DNA of 64,000 nt from the NCBI RefSeq assembly GCF_014397785.1, contig NZ_VZQQ01000008.1, positions 1-64,000 of the forward strand. The letters are read 5' to 3'. This DNA comes from Paraburkholderia podalyriae. GTDB lineage: Bacteria > Pseudomonadota > Gammaproteobacteria > Burkholderiales > Burkholderiaceae. A program made the position numbers and the translations under genes. Positions 27,474-36,184 of the stretch are shown one piece after another; within the stretch, counting starts at the first letter, position 1; each line of letters starts with the position of its first letter. The notes below the pieces were generated by a model, which did not search any database, was not told the DNA's origin, and saw nothing but the letters and a program-made list of their open reading frames with translations.

Positions 27474-28715
27474 CTACGCCGCAAACTTCAGCGCTTGCGC
27501 GAAGTCCGCAATCAGGTCGTCGATATCCTCGATGCCCGCGGAGAGCCGCAGCATACCGTCGGAGATACCCATCGCCCTGCGCGTTTCCGGCCCGGCTTCG
27601 AAAAAGATCGTCGGCGCGACGGGAATGATCAGCGTGCGCGTGTCGCCGAGACCGGTCGCCTTGACGGGCAGCTTCAGCGCGTTGACGACTTCGATCATGC
27701 GATCCACGTTGAGCAATTCGAACGACAACAGCCAGGATGCGCCCTTGAACAGCGTCTGTGCAACCTCGTATTGCGGGTGGCTCTTCAGGCCAGGATAGAA
27801 CACGTTGCCGATCGCTTCGTGTCCTTCGAGAAACTGCGCGAGCGCGAGCGCATTGTCGCTGCTTTGCTTCACGCGCAAGGCGAGCGTTTCCGCGCCCATC
27901 GCGATCGAGTGCGCCTGCTCGGACGACAATGCCGCGCCCATGTCTCGCAGGCCTTTCTTGCGGATCTGCAGAAGCCCCTGATCCTTCGCCGCCGAACGCC
28001 GATAGTCGTCGGCGATATTCGGATACGCGCTCCAGTCAAACAGACCGGTATCCGTCACCGCGCCGCCGAGGGCCGCGCCATGACCCGCGATAGTCTTCGT
28101 CAGCGAGTTGATGACGAGGCTCGCGCCGACCGCCTTTGGCTTGAACAATGCGGGCGATGTGATCGTGTTATCGACGAAGTACACGATGCCGCGCTCACGG
28201 CACAAGTCACCGATACCTTGCAGGTCGGGAATCTGCGTGCCCGGATTCGCGATGGTTTCGACAAACACCATGCGCGTATTCGGCCGGATTGCGTTCTTCA
28301 CGTCGTCGACGTTGCCGGCATCGACGGTCGTGACTTCGACGCCGAGTGCCCGCAACGTGCCGAACAGACTGTTGGTGTTGCCGAACACGTAGCGGCTCGA
28401 CACGAGATGATCGCCCGCGCGCAGCAGCGTGAGGAACGTCGCCGTGATGCCGGCCATGCCGGTGCTGAAGCAGATGGTGCCGACGCCTTCTTCGAGGCTG
28501 GTGATCTTGCGCTCGAGCGCGGCGGTCGTGGGGGTGCCCTGCCGCGCGTAATTGAAGCCGCCCTTCTTCGTGCCCTGGAACACGCCGATCAGGTCCTCGA
28601 CGCGCTCGAAACCATATTGCACGGACGTATGAACTGGCTGACGCAATGCGCCGTGCTCGGTGCCCGCGATTCTGTCGCCGTGAACGATGCCAGTGGTGAA
28701 ACCTTGCTTGTCCAT
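27474..28715 (-). CDS. Cys/Met-metabolism PLP enzyme (cystathionine gamma-synthase / O-succinylhomoserine sulfhydrylase family)
   Basis: A 413-aa fold-type-I PLP enzyme. The cofactor lysine is K207 in LVINSLTKTIAGHG; FNYARQGTPTTAALE and CFSTGMAGITATF supply PLP phosphate contacts; VDNTITSPALFKP carries the PLP Asp. It catalyses gamma-replacement or elimination on activated homoserine, but distinguishing synthase, sulfhydrylase and lyase activity by eye is unsafe. The start is ATG 28715. The gene is alone, convergent with the TIGR03118-type gene. I saw no recognisable SAM riboswitch upstream. Confidence 0.88.
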   Translation of the reverse strand: MDKQGFTTGIVHGDRIAGTEHGALRQPVHTSVQYGFERVEDLIGVFQGTKKGGFNYARQGTPTTAALERKITSLEEGVGTICFSTGMAGITATFLTLLRAGDHLVSSRYVFGNTNSLFGTLRALGVEVTTVDAGNVDDVKNAIRPNTRMVFVETIANPGTQIPDLQGIGDLCRERGIVYFVDNTITSPALFKPKAVGASLVINSLTKTIAGHGAALGGAVTDTGLFDWSAYPNIADDYRRSAAKDQGLLQIRKKGLRDMGAALSSEQAHSIAMGAETLALRVKQSSDNALALAQFLEGHEAIGNVFYPGLKSHPQYEVAQTLFKGASWLLSFELLNVDRMIEVVNALKLPVKATGLGDTRTLIIPVAPTIFFEAGPETRRAMGISDGMLRLSAGIEDIDDLIADFAQALKFAA

Positions 28716-28956
28716 TCTTTCTCCGCCTTTTCAGATCGATTGCTTTCGACCGATTATCGCCTGTAACCGTTCGGCGCGCGAAGTCGTTGGCGTCCCGCCC
28801 GGCGGCGCGGGCCTCGACTGACGGCCAGCGAGGTTGCCAGCTTGCCGGCGTCCGACTACCTTTGCGTGAGCGCGAGGTGTTTGCCAGCGATGAATACGCC
28901 GTCCCGGGGGTTGACTAGCCTCCTTGACCCGAACAGGCTAGACATCATCGCTCATC

Positions 28957-30609
28957 ATGGGAGGCACGGTGGCCAACTCGGATCATCAGGTTAGCAGGCC
29001 GAAGACGGCGCGGGTCATCGCCGCGCAGGCGAGCCCGTGCGACGAACTCGTCATCCGCACGCAGTTCGCCGCGATCGACAGCCCGTGCCGGCGCAAGCGG
29101 CTCGCGCTCGCCGCGACGATCACGGGTTCGAGCATGGCGTTCATCGATGGCTCCGTCGTCAACGTCGCACTGCCGTCGATTCAGGGCGAACTCGGCGCGA
29201 GCGTCGCGGCGATGCAGTGGGTCGTCAACGCGTATCTGCTCTTTCTCGGCTCGCTGGTGCTGATCGGCGGAGCGATGGGCGACAAGCTCGGCCGGCGCAC
29301 GGTGTTCGTCGCGGGCGTCGCGCTTTTCACGCTGGCGTCGGCCGCTTGCGGGCTTGCACCGAATTCGCTCGCGCTGATCGTCGCGCGCGCGGTTCAGGGC
29401 ATCGGCGCGGCGTTGCTGGTACCCAGCAGTCTCGCGATCATCGGCACGGTGTTCGACGACGAAGCGCGCGGACGGGCAATCGGCACCTGGGCGGGCGTCG
29501 GCGCGATCACGTCGGCAGTGGGGCCGGTGGCGGGCGGCTGGCTGGTCGATGCATGGTCGTGGCGCGCGATCTTCTTCCTGAACGTCCCGCTCGCGGCGCT
29601 AACTATAGCGCTCGCCCTATTGGCGGTGCCCAACAGCCACAAGCCCGATGCGCGTCAACAGCTGGACTGGCCCGGCGCACTGAGCGCGGCAACTGGACTC
29701 GCCGCGCTCACGTTCGGCCTGACCGAGGCATCGGCGCGTGGCTTCGCGCATCCGCTCGTATTTTGTGCGATCGGGGCCGGCGTGCTCGTGCTCGCCGCAT
29801 TCGTGATCATCGAAGCGCGCAGCCCTAATCCGATGGTGCCGCTCGACGTGTTTCAGTCGCGCGACTTCACCGGTGCCAACCTCGTCACCTTGCTGCTTTA
29901 CTTCGGCCTTATTGGCTTGTTCTTCTTCCTACCTTTCACGCTGATCCGCGCGCATGGCTACACCGCGACCGAAGCGGGCGCGGCGCTGTTACCGGTGCCT
30001 GTCATTATCGGTTTGCTATCGCGCTTCACCGGCGCCTTGACGAGCCGCTTCGGTTCGCGCGCGCTGCTGACCGTTGGCCCGGGCGTCGCCGGAATCGGGT
30101 TCATGTTGCTGGCGCTGCCGTTCGCGCGCGGTAGCTATTGGCCGGGATTTTTTCCTGCGCTCGTCGTGCTCGGGCTGGGCATGACGATCACCGTCGCGCC
30201 GCTTACCACGACCGTGATGGGCGCGGTGGCGAGCGACCGCACAGGCGTGGCGTCCGGCATCAACAACGCCGTCGCGCGCGTGGCGGGCCTGCTGGCGATT
30301 GCGGTGCTCGGTGTCGTATTCGTGTGGTCGCACCACGCGGCGTTATCGGCGCGCCTCGACGAATTGCATGTGCCGCGGGACGCCCGCCCGACTGGGCAAC
30401 TGCTGGCGCCGGTCGAACAAGCCGGAATGGCAGCGCCCGCCATTCATACGCCGCGCGACAGATCCGTGGCGCGCGCGCAAGCCGATGCCATGACCGACGC
30501 GCTACGCGCCGTCGCGCTCGTCTGCGCCGCGTGTGCGTTCGCTGGAGCGGGTATTGCGATGGTCACCATCCAGCCGCTGCAGCGCCCAACGATAGCGCGC
30601 CCGCAGTGA
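28957..30609 (+). CDS. DHA2-family MFS transporter (14 TM)
   Basis: A 550-aa drug/metabolite exporter. Typical features: AFIDGSVVNVALPSIQGELG in TM1, GGAMGDKLGRRTVFV in the TM2-3 loop, RAVQGIGAALLVPSSLAI, motif C GPVAGGWLVDAWSWRAIF in TM5, and about 14 hydrophobic segments. An unusual polar N-terminal extension of ~48 residues precedes TM1. ATG 28957 is the annotated start, but the extension leaves room for a later one (for example near residue 55). A periplasmic loop near residues 460-510 (before the last TM) is longer than usual. No regulator is adjacent. Confidence 0.9.
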   Translation: MGGTVANSDHQVSRPKTARVIAAQASPCDELVIRTQFAAIDSPCRRKRLALAATITGSSMAFIDGSVVNVALPSIQGELGASVAAMQWVVNAYLLFLGSLVLIGGAMGDKLGRRTVFVAGVALFTLASAACGLAPNSLALIVARAVQGIGAALLVPSSLAIIGTVFDDEARGRAIGTWAGVGAITSAVGPVAGGWLVDAWSWRAIFFLNVPLAALTIALALLAVPNSHKPDARQQLDWPGALSAATGLAALTFGLTEASARGFAHPLVFCAIGAGVLVLAAFVIIEARSPNPMVPLDVFQSRDFTGANLVTLLLYFGLIGLFFFLPFTLIRAHGYTATEAGAALLPVPVIIGLLSRFTGALTSRFGSRALLTVGPGVAGIGFMLLALPFARGSYWPGFFPALVVLGLGMTITVAPLTTTVMGAVASDRTGVASGINNAVARVAGLLAIAVLGVVFVWSHHAALSARLDELHVPRDARPTGQLLAPVEQAGMAAPAIHTPRDRSVARAQADAMTDALRAVALVCAACAFAGAGIAMVTIQPLQRPTIARPQ

Positions 30610-30619
30610 GATACGGAAC

Positions 30620-31018
30620 TCAGTGGTGAACCGGCCGCGCCGGTGATTCCATCGGCCGAATCACGGCGGCCGCACGCGCCTGGATTCTTTCCGCGGTCGA
30701 AGTCGTCCCAGGTGGATTGGTTGCGCGATCGTACCCGTTCTTTTGTTCATCGATGATGAAGTCTGCGACTCTGATCGCGTCCATCGAGTTGCCGTCCACG
30801 TCGGACCACTGACGAGTCGTGCGATTGACTTTGGTCAGTGCGGTGACAGCAAGTAGGACGGCGTCGGTCTCGGTGATCTTGCCTTCAAGATCGTCCGCCA
30901 GGTAATCCGCAACACGTCGCGCCGCGTCGATTAGATCGCTGTCGTCGATCAAGTCGGTCAATACCGCGTGAACCACTGCGAGGCAAGCTTTTTTGCGTGC
31001 AAGTGCGATGTCTGTCAT
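30620..31018 (-). CDS. Conserved hypothetical protein (132 aa)
   Basis: A soluble, acidic, helical protein. Residues 5-70 form an amphipathic helical region (CLAVVHAVLTDLIDDSDLID, then VADYLADDLEGKITETDAVLL); the C-terminal third is polar (TTSTAERIQARAAAVIRPME). No known motif. ATG 31018 follows CTGGAGAG. It converges on the DHA2 gene with only 10 bp between stops. Codon use is normal for the window. I do not recognise the family. Confidence 0.65.
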   Translation of the reverse strand: MTDIALARKKACLAVVHAVLTDLIDDSDLIDAARRVADYLADDLEGKITETDAVLLAVTALTKVNRTTRQWSDVDGNSMDAIRVADFIIDEQKNGYDRATNPPGTTSTAERIQARAAAVIRPMESPARPVHH

Positions 31019-31248
31019 GAGGCTCTCCAGAGTCGGGGCAACTGGTTGACGAACTCTACCGACGAACGTGTACCGTAATTATCGACGATCCTTGCTACGA
31101 TACGGGAAACATAACCCGAGATCGCAATAGCGGAGATCGCGACTGGCGCCTCGTTGCATTTTCACGGAGGAAAACGAAATGGCGGCGAGCGCGTCTGTGC
31201 CGCGCTTGACATCGCGGGTCAGGGCGACCTACCGGTACGGACGAAGCC

Positions 31249-31692
31249 CTATTGGGCCATGACGAAGCTCCAAAGCGCCGCGCATTCTGTATCGCTCAAC
31301 GCGTATTGCGGCATCGCTTTTTTCAGGACGATTCCTGTCGGATCAACGCCGACATTCAAGACGCGGCAGAACGATCTCAGATCGTAACGACTCGGCGGCC
31401 CGCCGCGTCGGCGTATATCGCTGAGCAGATACTGGCTCGTCAACGGGGGGCCAAAAGACGCTGCGTTGTCCGCGTGGCCATGGCAATTGATACACCGGAC
31501 GGCATTGTCATGCAGCATGCGATTGTCATCGCGTAAGTGCGCCGCCAGCGCGTGTTGCCCGCTAAAAATCTCACGTCCCAACTCCATGGATTGCGACGAA
31601 TCCGCGCCATGTGCCGCCGGTTTGACAGCAACCAGAAATACGGCCGCCGTCACGCATAGTGTGAAGGCGGCCCGATTCAAGGCGCGTGTCAT
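31249..31692 (-). CDS. Small c-type cytochrome
   Basis: A 147-aa periplasmic protein. A Sec signal spans residues 1-29 (ending KPAAHGA); one haem-c site CINCH lies at 67-71; a Met in LKKAMPQYALSD (~127) is the likely distal ligand; the C-terminal helix ECAALWSFVMAQ completes a class I-like fold. Its ATG overlaps the stop of the galactose-oxidase-like remnant (TGATG), so it was the second gene of an oxidase-cytochrome operon and the likely electron acceptor of that enzyme or of a linked chain (inference). With the partner destroyed it may no longer be expressed. Confidence 0.85.
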   Translation of the reverse strand: MTRALNRAAFTLCVTAAVFLVAVKPAAHGADSSQSMELGREIFSGQHALAAHLRDDNRMLHDNAVRCINCHGHADNAASFGPPLTSQYLLSDIRRRGGPPSRYDLRSFCRVLNVGVDPTGIVLKKAMPQYALSDTECAALWSFVMAQ

Positions 31693-32051
31693 CAGTGGAT
31701 TTGAATCGTGGTTGAGACGCTCGGTACCCCGTTCGCGTCGACGGCGAATAACATGTAGTAGCCGGGCACCGCGACCCCAGAATCGCCCGGAATCTGCAGC
31801 ACATACTGGTCTGCGCGGCTCGCGCTAAAGCTTAACGGAACGCGTCGCTGCTCGTTGTTGAGCGAATGGGTTGCCGACGATAGACGCATCAGCGCGAAGG
31901 CGCTAACCGCCCTGTCGGTGCTCACAGAGATCGACGAGCCGAGACCTGCGTTCGCGGGCGCCGACAGGATCGTGGGGCGTGATGCGGGTGAACCATCCGC
32001 ATTGAGAAGATACGGCGGCGTCAGTATCTCGACGTTCGCGTGGTATCGAAA
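31692..32051 (-). pseudogene. C-terminal domain of galactose-oxidase-like copper radical oxidase, 5' deleted
   Basis: About 118 residues match the C-terminal immunoglobulin-like (DUF1929) domain of galactose/glyoxal oxidases: YHANVEILTPPYLLNADG, then RPTILSAPANAGLGSSISVS, LMRLSSATHSLNNEQRRVPL and PGYYMLFAVDANGVPSVSTT. In the family this domain supplies a copper-ligand histidine, and HS in ATHSLN fits that position. The Kelch-like catalytic propeller that should precede it is absent: homology ends at ~32051, exactly where a 21-bp tandem repeat begins. The stop overlaps the cytochrome start. Confidence 0.8.
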
Positions 32052-32052
32052 A

Positions 32053-32094
32053 GCCAGGCATTGCGACCGACCCGCCAGGCATTGCGACCGACCC
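32053..32094. repeat. Perfect 21-bp tandem duplication at a deletion junction
   Basis: Two identical adjacent copies of a 21-bp unit beginning GCCAGGCATTGCGACC. It sits at the point where the galactose-oxidase homology breaks off. Confidence 0.9.
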
Positions 32095-32129
32095 ATGCGC
32101 GACGCCAATCGGAACAAAATGCCGTTGCG

Positions 32130-32172
32130 CGCACCCGATGAGAAAGGAGTGCAGCTTTTCACTCCGGGTGCG
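32130..32172. other. Compound hairpin in a gene-free stretch
   Basis: Outer arms CGCACCCG/CGGGTGCG enclose inner arms GGAGTG/CACTCC. It may be a remnant terminator or small structured element; no T run follows on either strand. Confidence 0.4.
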
Positions 32173-32222
32173 ACGCAACTCGCTGGCTTTCTCATCGCAA
32201 CCTCGCGTCTTATCCCATGCTC

Positions 32223-32345
32223 CTAAACCATAGCGAGGCTTTCTTTCAGATGGGCTTCGAAGATGTAGCCTGGCGAATAGTCGCGGATGACGCATGCCCG
32301 GCAGATGTAAGTAGGCGTGTTGCGAACGCTGTCTCGACGGTGAGC
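32223..32345 (-). other. Unrecognised 3' gene fragment
   Basis: About 40 codons between stops encode a coding-like tail: TPTYICRACVIRDYSPGYIF followed by EAHLKESLAMV, with one CxxC pair. It has no start or upstream continuation. It may be the end of a lost gene; I cannot name the family. Confidence 0.25.
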
Positions 32346-32400
32346 ATGTCAGGCGGGATCGCAGTCTTCCAGGAAATCTTTCTGGGGCTATCAATCGAGT

Positions 32401-33192
32401 CTAGAACGCGCTCTTTATAACGCCCCCGTCGGCCCGCAACGCAGCTCCCGTCGTGGCTGACGAAAGCGGACTGGCGATATAGGCCACGAGCGACGCGATT
32501 TCCTGCGGTGAAGCAAATCGCTTGATGAGCGAGGTGGGACGGACCTGCTCGAAGAACTCCGTTTCGAACGCTTCAAACGATTTGCCGTCGGCCTTTGCAA
32601 GGGTCTCCACGAATTCACCCACTCCCCGCGATTTCGTCGGCCCCGGCAGCACGCTATTGACTGTAATGCCCGTGCCGGCAACGGCCTCGGCGAGCCCGCG
32701 CGAGACCGCCAGCTGCGCGGTTTTCGTCATGCCGTAGTGAATCATTTCGGCTGGAATCTGCACCGCACTTTCGCTCGAAATGAAAATGATGCGCCCCCAG
32801 TCGGCCTGCCTCATCGCAGGCAAAAACAGGCGAGCGAGGCGTACCCCACTCAAGACATTCACGTTGAAGAACCGCTGCCAGTCCGCGTCGGGGATCTCTT
32901 CAAACGGCTTGGGCTCGAAGATGCCCAGGTTGTTGACCAGAATTTCCACGTCCGGATAACGTCGCGCGAGCTCTTCTGCTGAAGCGGCCGTACTGAGATC
33001 GCCCGCAAATCCCTGCACGTCGCTGCCGGTCTCCGCTTTCAGCTGCGCGACCACGTCATCCACAGATGACTGGGCGCGGCCATTCACGATCACACGAGCG
33101 CCCTCCTGCGCCAACCTGCTGGCGATAGCGAGACCGATGCCGGCTGTGCTGCCGCTCACCAGTGCGAGTTTGCCTGTCAGATTCAGGTCCAT
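32401..33192 (-). CDS. SDR-family oxidoreductase
   Basis: A 263-aa short-chain dehydrogenase: cofactor loop SGSTAGIGLAIASRL (residues ~13-27), NNLG in place of NNAG, and catalytic S-Y-K (FISSESAVQIPAEMIHYGMTKTAQL, residues ~140-165). The R-rich segment VNGRAQSS suggests NADP(H) preference. It ends GGVIKSAF. It is divergent from a LysR regulator remnant at 33285-33665, the usual activator position, so regulation is probably lost or altered. The start ATG 33192 lies only ~95 bp from the remnant. The substrate is unknown. Confidence 0.9.
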   Translation of the reverse strand: MDLNLTGKLALVSGSTAGIGLAIASRLAQEGARVIVNGRAQSSVDDVVAQLKAETGSDVQGFAGDLSTAASAEELARRYPDVEILVNNLGIFEPKPFEEIPDADWQRFFNVNVLSGVRLARLFLPAMRQADWGRIIFISSESAVQIPAEMIHYGMTKTAQLAVSRGLAEAVAGTGITVNSVLPGPTKSRGVGEFVETLAKADGKSFEAFETEFFEQVRPTSLIKRFASPQEIASLVAYIASPLSSATTGAALRADGGVIKSAF

Positions 33193-33284
33193 GAGTGGTT
33201 TCCTTTCAATGGATGAAGTAAAAATGGCGTTGCTTCAGCATTTCGGGCCTTGGCCCGTGAAAGCAATATAGGCTTCAGTCCTGA

Positions 33285-33665
33285 TGGCGGAAGGGCACCT
33301 ATGCGGCCACCGGCGATGACTGGCAACTGATCGACAGTGGCGGCAAGACTCACTCGGTGAAGGTCGACTGTCACATGCATACGAATAACGGCGATACGGC
33401 GCGCGCGGCAGCGCTCGCCGGGCAAGGCGTGATCTGGCAACCCACGTTCCTGATCGGCAACGATCTACGTGCCGGCACGCTCGTTCACGTGTTGCCTGAG
33501 TATCGCCTGCCTGAGATCGACATACTCGCCATGTATCCGAGCCGTCGACACCTGAGCGCCAGAGTGCGTGTCATGATCGATTTCCTGGTCGATGCGTTCG
33601 GCGGGGCGCCCCCATGGGATCGGGATGACGGAAAGTGGACAGGTGTCACGCCTGGGACGCGTTGA
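33285..33665 (+). pseudogene. LysR regulator, C-terminal fragment only
   Basis: About 125 codons match the second lobe of a LysR effector-binding domain: GTYAATGDDWQLIDSGGKTH, then NGDTARAAALAGQGVIWQPT, LRAGTLVHVLPEYRLPEIDI and YPSRRHLSARVRVMIDFLVD. An in-frame TGA at 33282-33284 precedes it and no helix-turn-helix part exists before the divergent SDR gene, so roughly the first 180 residues have been deleted. Confidence 0.85.
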
Positions 33666-33761
33666 AGGCGTCCAGAGCATGGGTCCTACATGTCCGGACC
33701 ATCAGGTTCAGAAGCGGATGATCCGTCTGCGCGTTGGGGCGTAGACAGCTTGCCCGGCCCT

Positions 33762-34769
33762 TTACCAGCGCTGGTGGACATGAGGCGCGATATCGCGCTG
33801 ATAGATTTCCCGGACGCGTTCCATGACCTCGTCTGGCAGCGGCGCGAGGCTCGCGGCCGAGACGTTCGACGCCGCCTGGGCCGCGTTTTTACTGCCCGGG
33901 ATGATGACAGAGACGGCATCCTCCATGAGGATCCAGCGCAGAGCCAGTTGTGCCATCGAGGCGTCCACGGGTACCAGGCCGCGCAGTTCGTCGACCGCCT
34001 TCAACGCGATGTCGTAAGGCACGCCTGAGAACGTTTCACCGACGTCGAACGCCTCGCCGTGCCGATTGAATGCACGATGGTCGTCTGACGCGAAGGTCGA
34101 ATTCGCGGACAGCTTGCCAGTGAGCATGCCGCTGGCCAGAGGCACGCGCGCGATGACCGCCACGTCTTTCTTTTGCGCCTGGCTGAAGAACAGATCGGCA
34201 GGACGTTGACGAAACATGTTGTAGATAATCTGCACCGAAACCACATTCGGGTATTCCATCGCCTTCAACGCTTCTTCCACCTTTTCGACCGACACGCCGT
34301 AGTAGCGGATCTTGCCGTCGGCGACGAAGTCGTCCATTGCATCGAACACCTCGGGACGGTAGTAAACCTCCGTCGGCGGGCAATGCAGCTGCACCAGGTC
34401 GAGCGTGTCGACGCCCAGGTTCGAGCGACTCCGGTCGATGAAAGCTTCAAGTTCGCGCTTGTTCAGATAGCCGCTGGCCACATGCGGGTCGAGTCGGCGC
34501 CCGAGCTTGGTGGCGACGATGGGACGTTCGCCGCCTCGTTGCCGCAGTACGTCGCGGATAATCCGTTCCGAGCGACCGTCGCCGTAGACGTCGGCCGTGT
34601 CAATGAACGTGACGCCGCTATCGAGCGCGGCATTCAGCGCGGCCCTGGCGTCATCTTCCGCAACGCTGCCCCACGAGCCGCCGATTGCCCATGCCCCAAA
34701 ACCGATTTCGGACACATTCCAGCCGGTACGACCAAATTTTCTCGTCGAAAGCGTCATTTGGATGCTCAT
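33762..34769 (-). CDS. Aldo/keto reductase
   Basis: A 335-aa NADPH-dependent oxidoreductase of the AKR superfamily with the complete catalytic tetrad: D57 and Y62 in FIDTADVYGDG, K88 in IVATKLG, and H129 in LVQLHCPP. The cofactor-binding end VSVIIPGSKNAAQAASNV is intact. It is like general-stress AKRs of the YqkF/YccK group. ATG 34769 follows AAAGAGGA. It stands alone and divergent from the isochorismatase-like gene, sharing a ~180-bp intergenic region. It reduces a carbonyl compound; the substrate is unknown. Confidence 0.92.
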   Translation of the reverse strand: MSIQMTLSTRKFGRTGWNVSEIGFGAWAIGGSWGSVAEDDARAALNAALDSGVTFIDTADVYGDGRSERIIRDVLRQRGGERPIVATKLGRRLDPHVASGYLNKRELEAFIDRSRSNLGVDTLDLVQLHCPPTEVYYRPEVFDAMDDFVADGKIRYYGVSVEKVEEALKAMEYPNVVSVQIIYNMFRQRPADLFFSQAQKKDVAVIARVPLASGMLTGKLSANSTFASDDHRAFNRHGEAFDVGETFSGVPYDIALKAVDELRGLVPVDASMAQLALRWILMEDAVSVIIPGSKNAAQAASNVSAASLAPLPDEVMERVREIYQRDIAPHVHQRW

Positions 34770-34950
34770 CCTCTTTGTTTGCGGAGTTACGTCGCGGGTG
34801 CTTCGTTACCACTGCGGGAGTGCCGGCGACCTTTGTACGTAGTGTAGCAAGTGAGCAGGGCCGCCCGCGCGATGCCGTGAAGTATGATTTCGATGATATC
34901 GAAGCAGCCGCTCACACAACAGGACGTGGAATCCGGATAAAGGTGGCGTA

Positions 34951-35583
34951 ATGACAACCAACGCAGTTTCTGACGACATCGCGAACGACGGGCTCAGCGA
35001 AGAGCGCACGAGTGCACGGATTGCCGCAATCGCGCCATCGCAAACCGCGCTTGTGGTCATGCACTACCAGACCGATATTCTCGGACTCTTTCCATCGGTC
35101 GCGCCGGCGTTGCTCACCAATACGCGCAGACTATGCGACGCGGCCCGGGCCAAAGGCGTCAGCGTCTATTTCGCCAATCTCCGGTTCAGTCCGGGCTATC
35201 CGGAAGTCAGCCCATTGAACAGGAATGGGCAGGGAATCAAACGTCTTGGTCTCTTTGTCGAAGACAGGATCTCGCCAGAGTTGGGCCAGCAGGCGAACGA
35301 ACCGCTCGTCATCGCGCATCGTGCGAGCGTGTTCTTCGGCACCGATCTGGAGGCGCAACTATCCAGACAAGGTATCGACTCGCTGATTATGGTCGGCATC
35401 GCGTCGACCGGAGTCGTACTTTCCTCGGTCGCGTACGCGAGCGATGCGGACTTCCGCCTGTACACGGTCAAGGATTGCTGTTATGACCCTGACCCGGTGG
35501 TGCATGAACATCTGTTTTCTACCGCATTCGATTCACGCACGACGGTGCTGTCACTCGCGGACGCGTTACTGCTGCTCGCGTAG
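34951..35583 (+). CDS. Isochorismatase-like hydrolase lacking the nucleophilic cysteine
   Basis: A 210-aa protein with the isochorismatase/cysteine-hydrolase fold: ALVVMHYQTDIL (the Asp strand, D42), HRASVFFGTDLEAQL and SLIMVGIASTGVVLSSVAYA, then YTVKDCCYDPDPVVHEHLF. Catalytic members have D-K-C. Here the Cys position is V155, and the Lys position is occupied by His/Arg (AHRAS). This variant recurs in a subgroup of the family, so it is probably a natural non-thiol lineage rather than a decayed gene. ATG 34951 follows AAAGGTGGCGTA. The role is unknown; classical amidase or isochorismatase activity is unlikely. Confidence 0.82.
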   Translation: MTTNAVSDDIANDGLSEERTSARIAAIAPSQTALVVMHYQTDILGLFPSVAPALLTNTRRLCDAARAKGVSVYFANLRFSPGYPEVSPLNRNGQGIKRLGLFVEDRISPELGQQANEPLVIAHRASVFFGTDLEAQLSRQGIDSLIMVGIASTGVVLSSVAYASDADFRLYTVKDCCYDPDPVVHEHLFSTAFDSRTTVLSLADALLLLA

Positions 35584-35638
35584 ACCGATATCAACGATTC
35601 GGCGTCGCCGGTCGTATCGGCATATGATTTGCTGACTT

Positions 35639-36184
35639 ATGCAGGAAGAGAAACCAGCAAGGCGACAAACCGTGGCGGCGAAATCAATGGTTATCACCCC
35701 GCTCCAGATGTTCGAAAGCGTCGTTATCCGCTTGTACGACGGCGGCGTGTTGTCGCCGGCCGTGCTCGAACATGTGATCGGCGCGTTCGCGCAAGCGAAC
35801 GTCGATTGGCGTGACACGGCGGAAGGCCGCTCCGTCGATGGCCGTTCACTGCACGAAATCGTCGCGCTGACGATGCTGCCGGGACAACCTGTCCGATCGG
35901 CATCGGCATCGTTCATGACCGTGATCGAACACATCGCGGGCGGCGCGTCGGATACGAGCGAGGAAGCCGCGCAGTCAAAACCCGCGCGACGCAAAAAAGC
36001 CGCGCCGCCGGTGGAAGAGAGGGAAGCGGAGTCGGAGCCCGAATCGCAAGAACTGCTTGCGCAATTGTCGGGCGACGCACGATCCAGCAAGCGCCGCCGC
36101 GCGACCGAACGGGATCGGCCGGCGAGTCCGCGCGGCTATAACCCGTTCGTCAATGCGCAGCCCCCGCGTTCGAAGAAGCCGTGA
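35639..36184 (+). CDS. Conserved hypothetical protein with basic disordered tail
   Basis: A 181-aa protein. Residues 17-100 are a compact helical domain (MVITPLQMFESVVIRLYDGG, VLEHVIGAFAQANVDW, LHEIVALTMLPGQ). Residues 105-181 are highly charged and probably disordered, alternating acidic and basic (EEREAESEPESQE, SSKRRRATERDR) and ending in RSKKP. The start is ATG 35639; ATG at residue 17 (MVITPLQ) is an alternative that would remove a polar leader. No signal peptide or known motif is visible. It resembles hypothetical proteins conserved in Burkholderia. Confidence 0.65.
   Translation: MQEEKPARRQTVAAKSMVITPLQMFESVVIRLYDGGVLSPAVLEHVIGAFAQANVDWRDTAEGRSVDGRSLHEIVALTMLPGQPVRSASASFMTVIEHIAGGASDTSEEAAQSKPARRKKAAPPVEEREAESEPESQELLAQLSGDARSSKRRRATERDRPASPRGYNPFVNAQPPRSKKP

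Noticed and set aside
28716-28956. SAM-type riboswitch upstream of the trans-sulfuration enzyme
   Set aside because: I could not find the conserved core or pairing pattern of any known SAM riboswitch class in this stretch.
31089-31248. A gene in the gap before the cytochrome
   Set aside because: Short frames only, no ribosome site or motif; treated as intergenic.
35639-36184. Histone-like or nucleoid protein because of the basic C-terminus
   Set aside because: The tail is mixed acidic and basic and the N-terminal domain has no DNA-binding signature; left as hypothetical.
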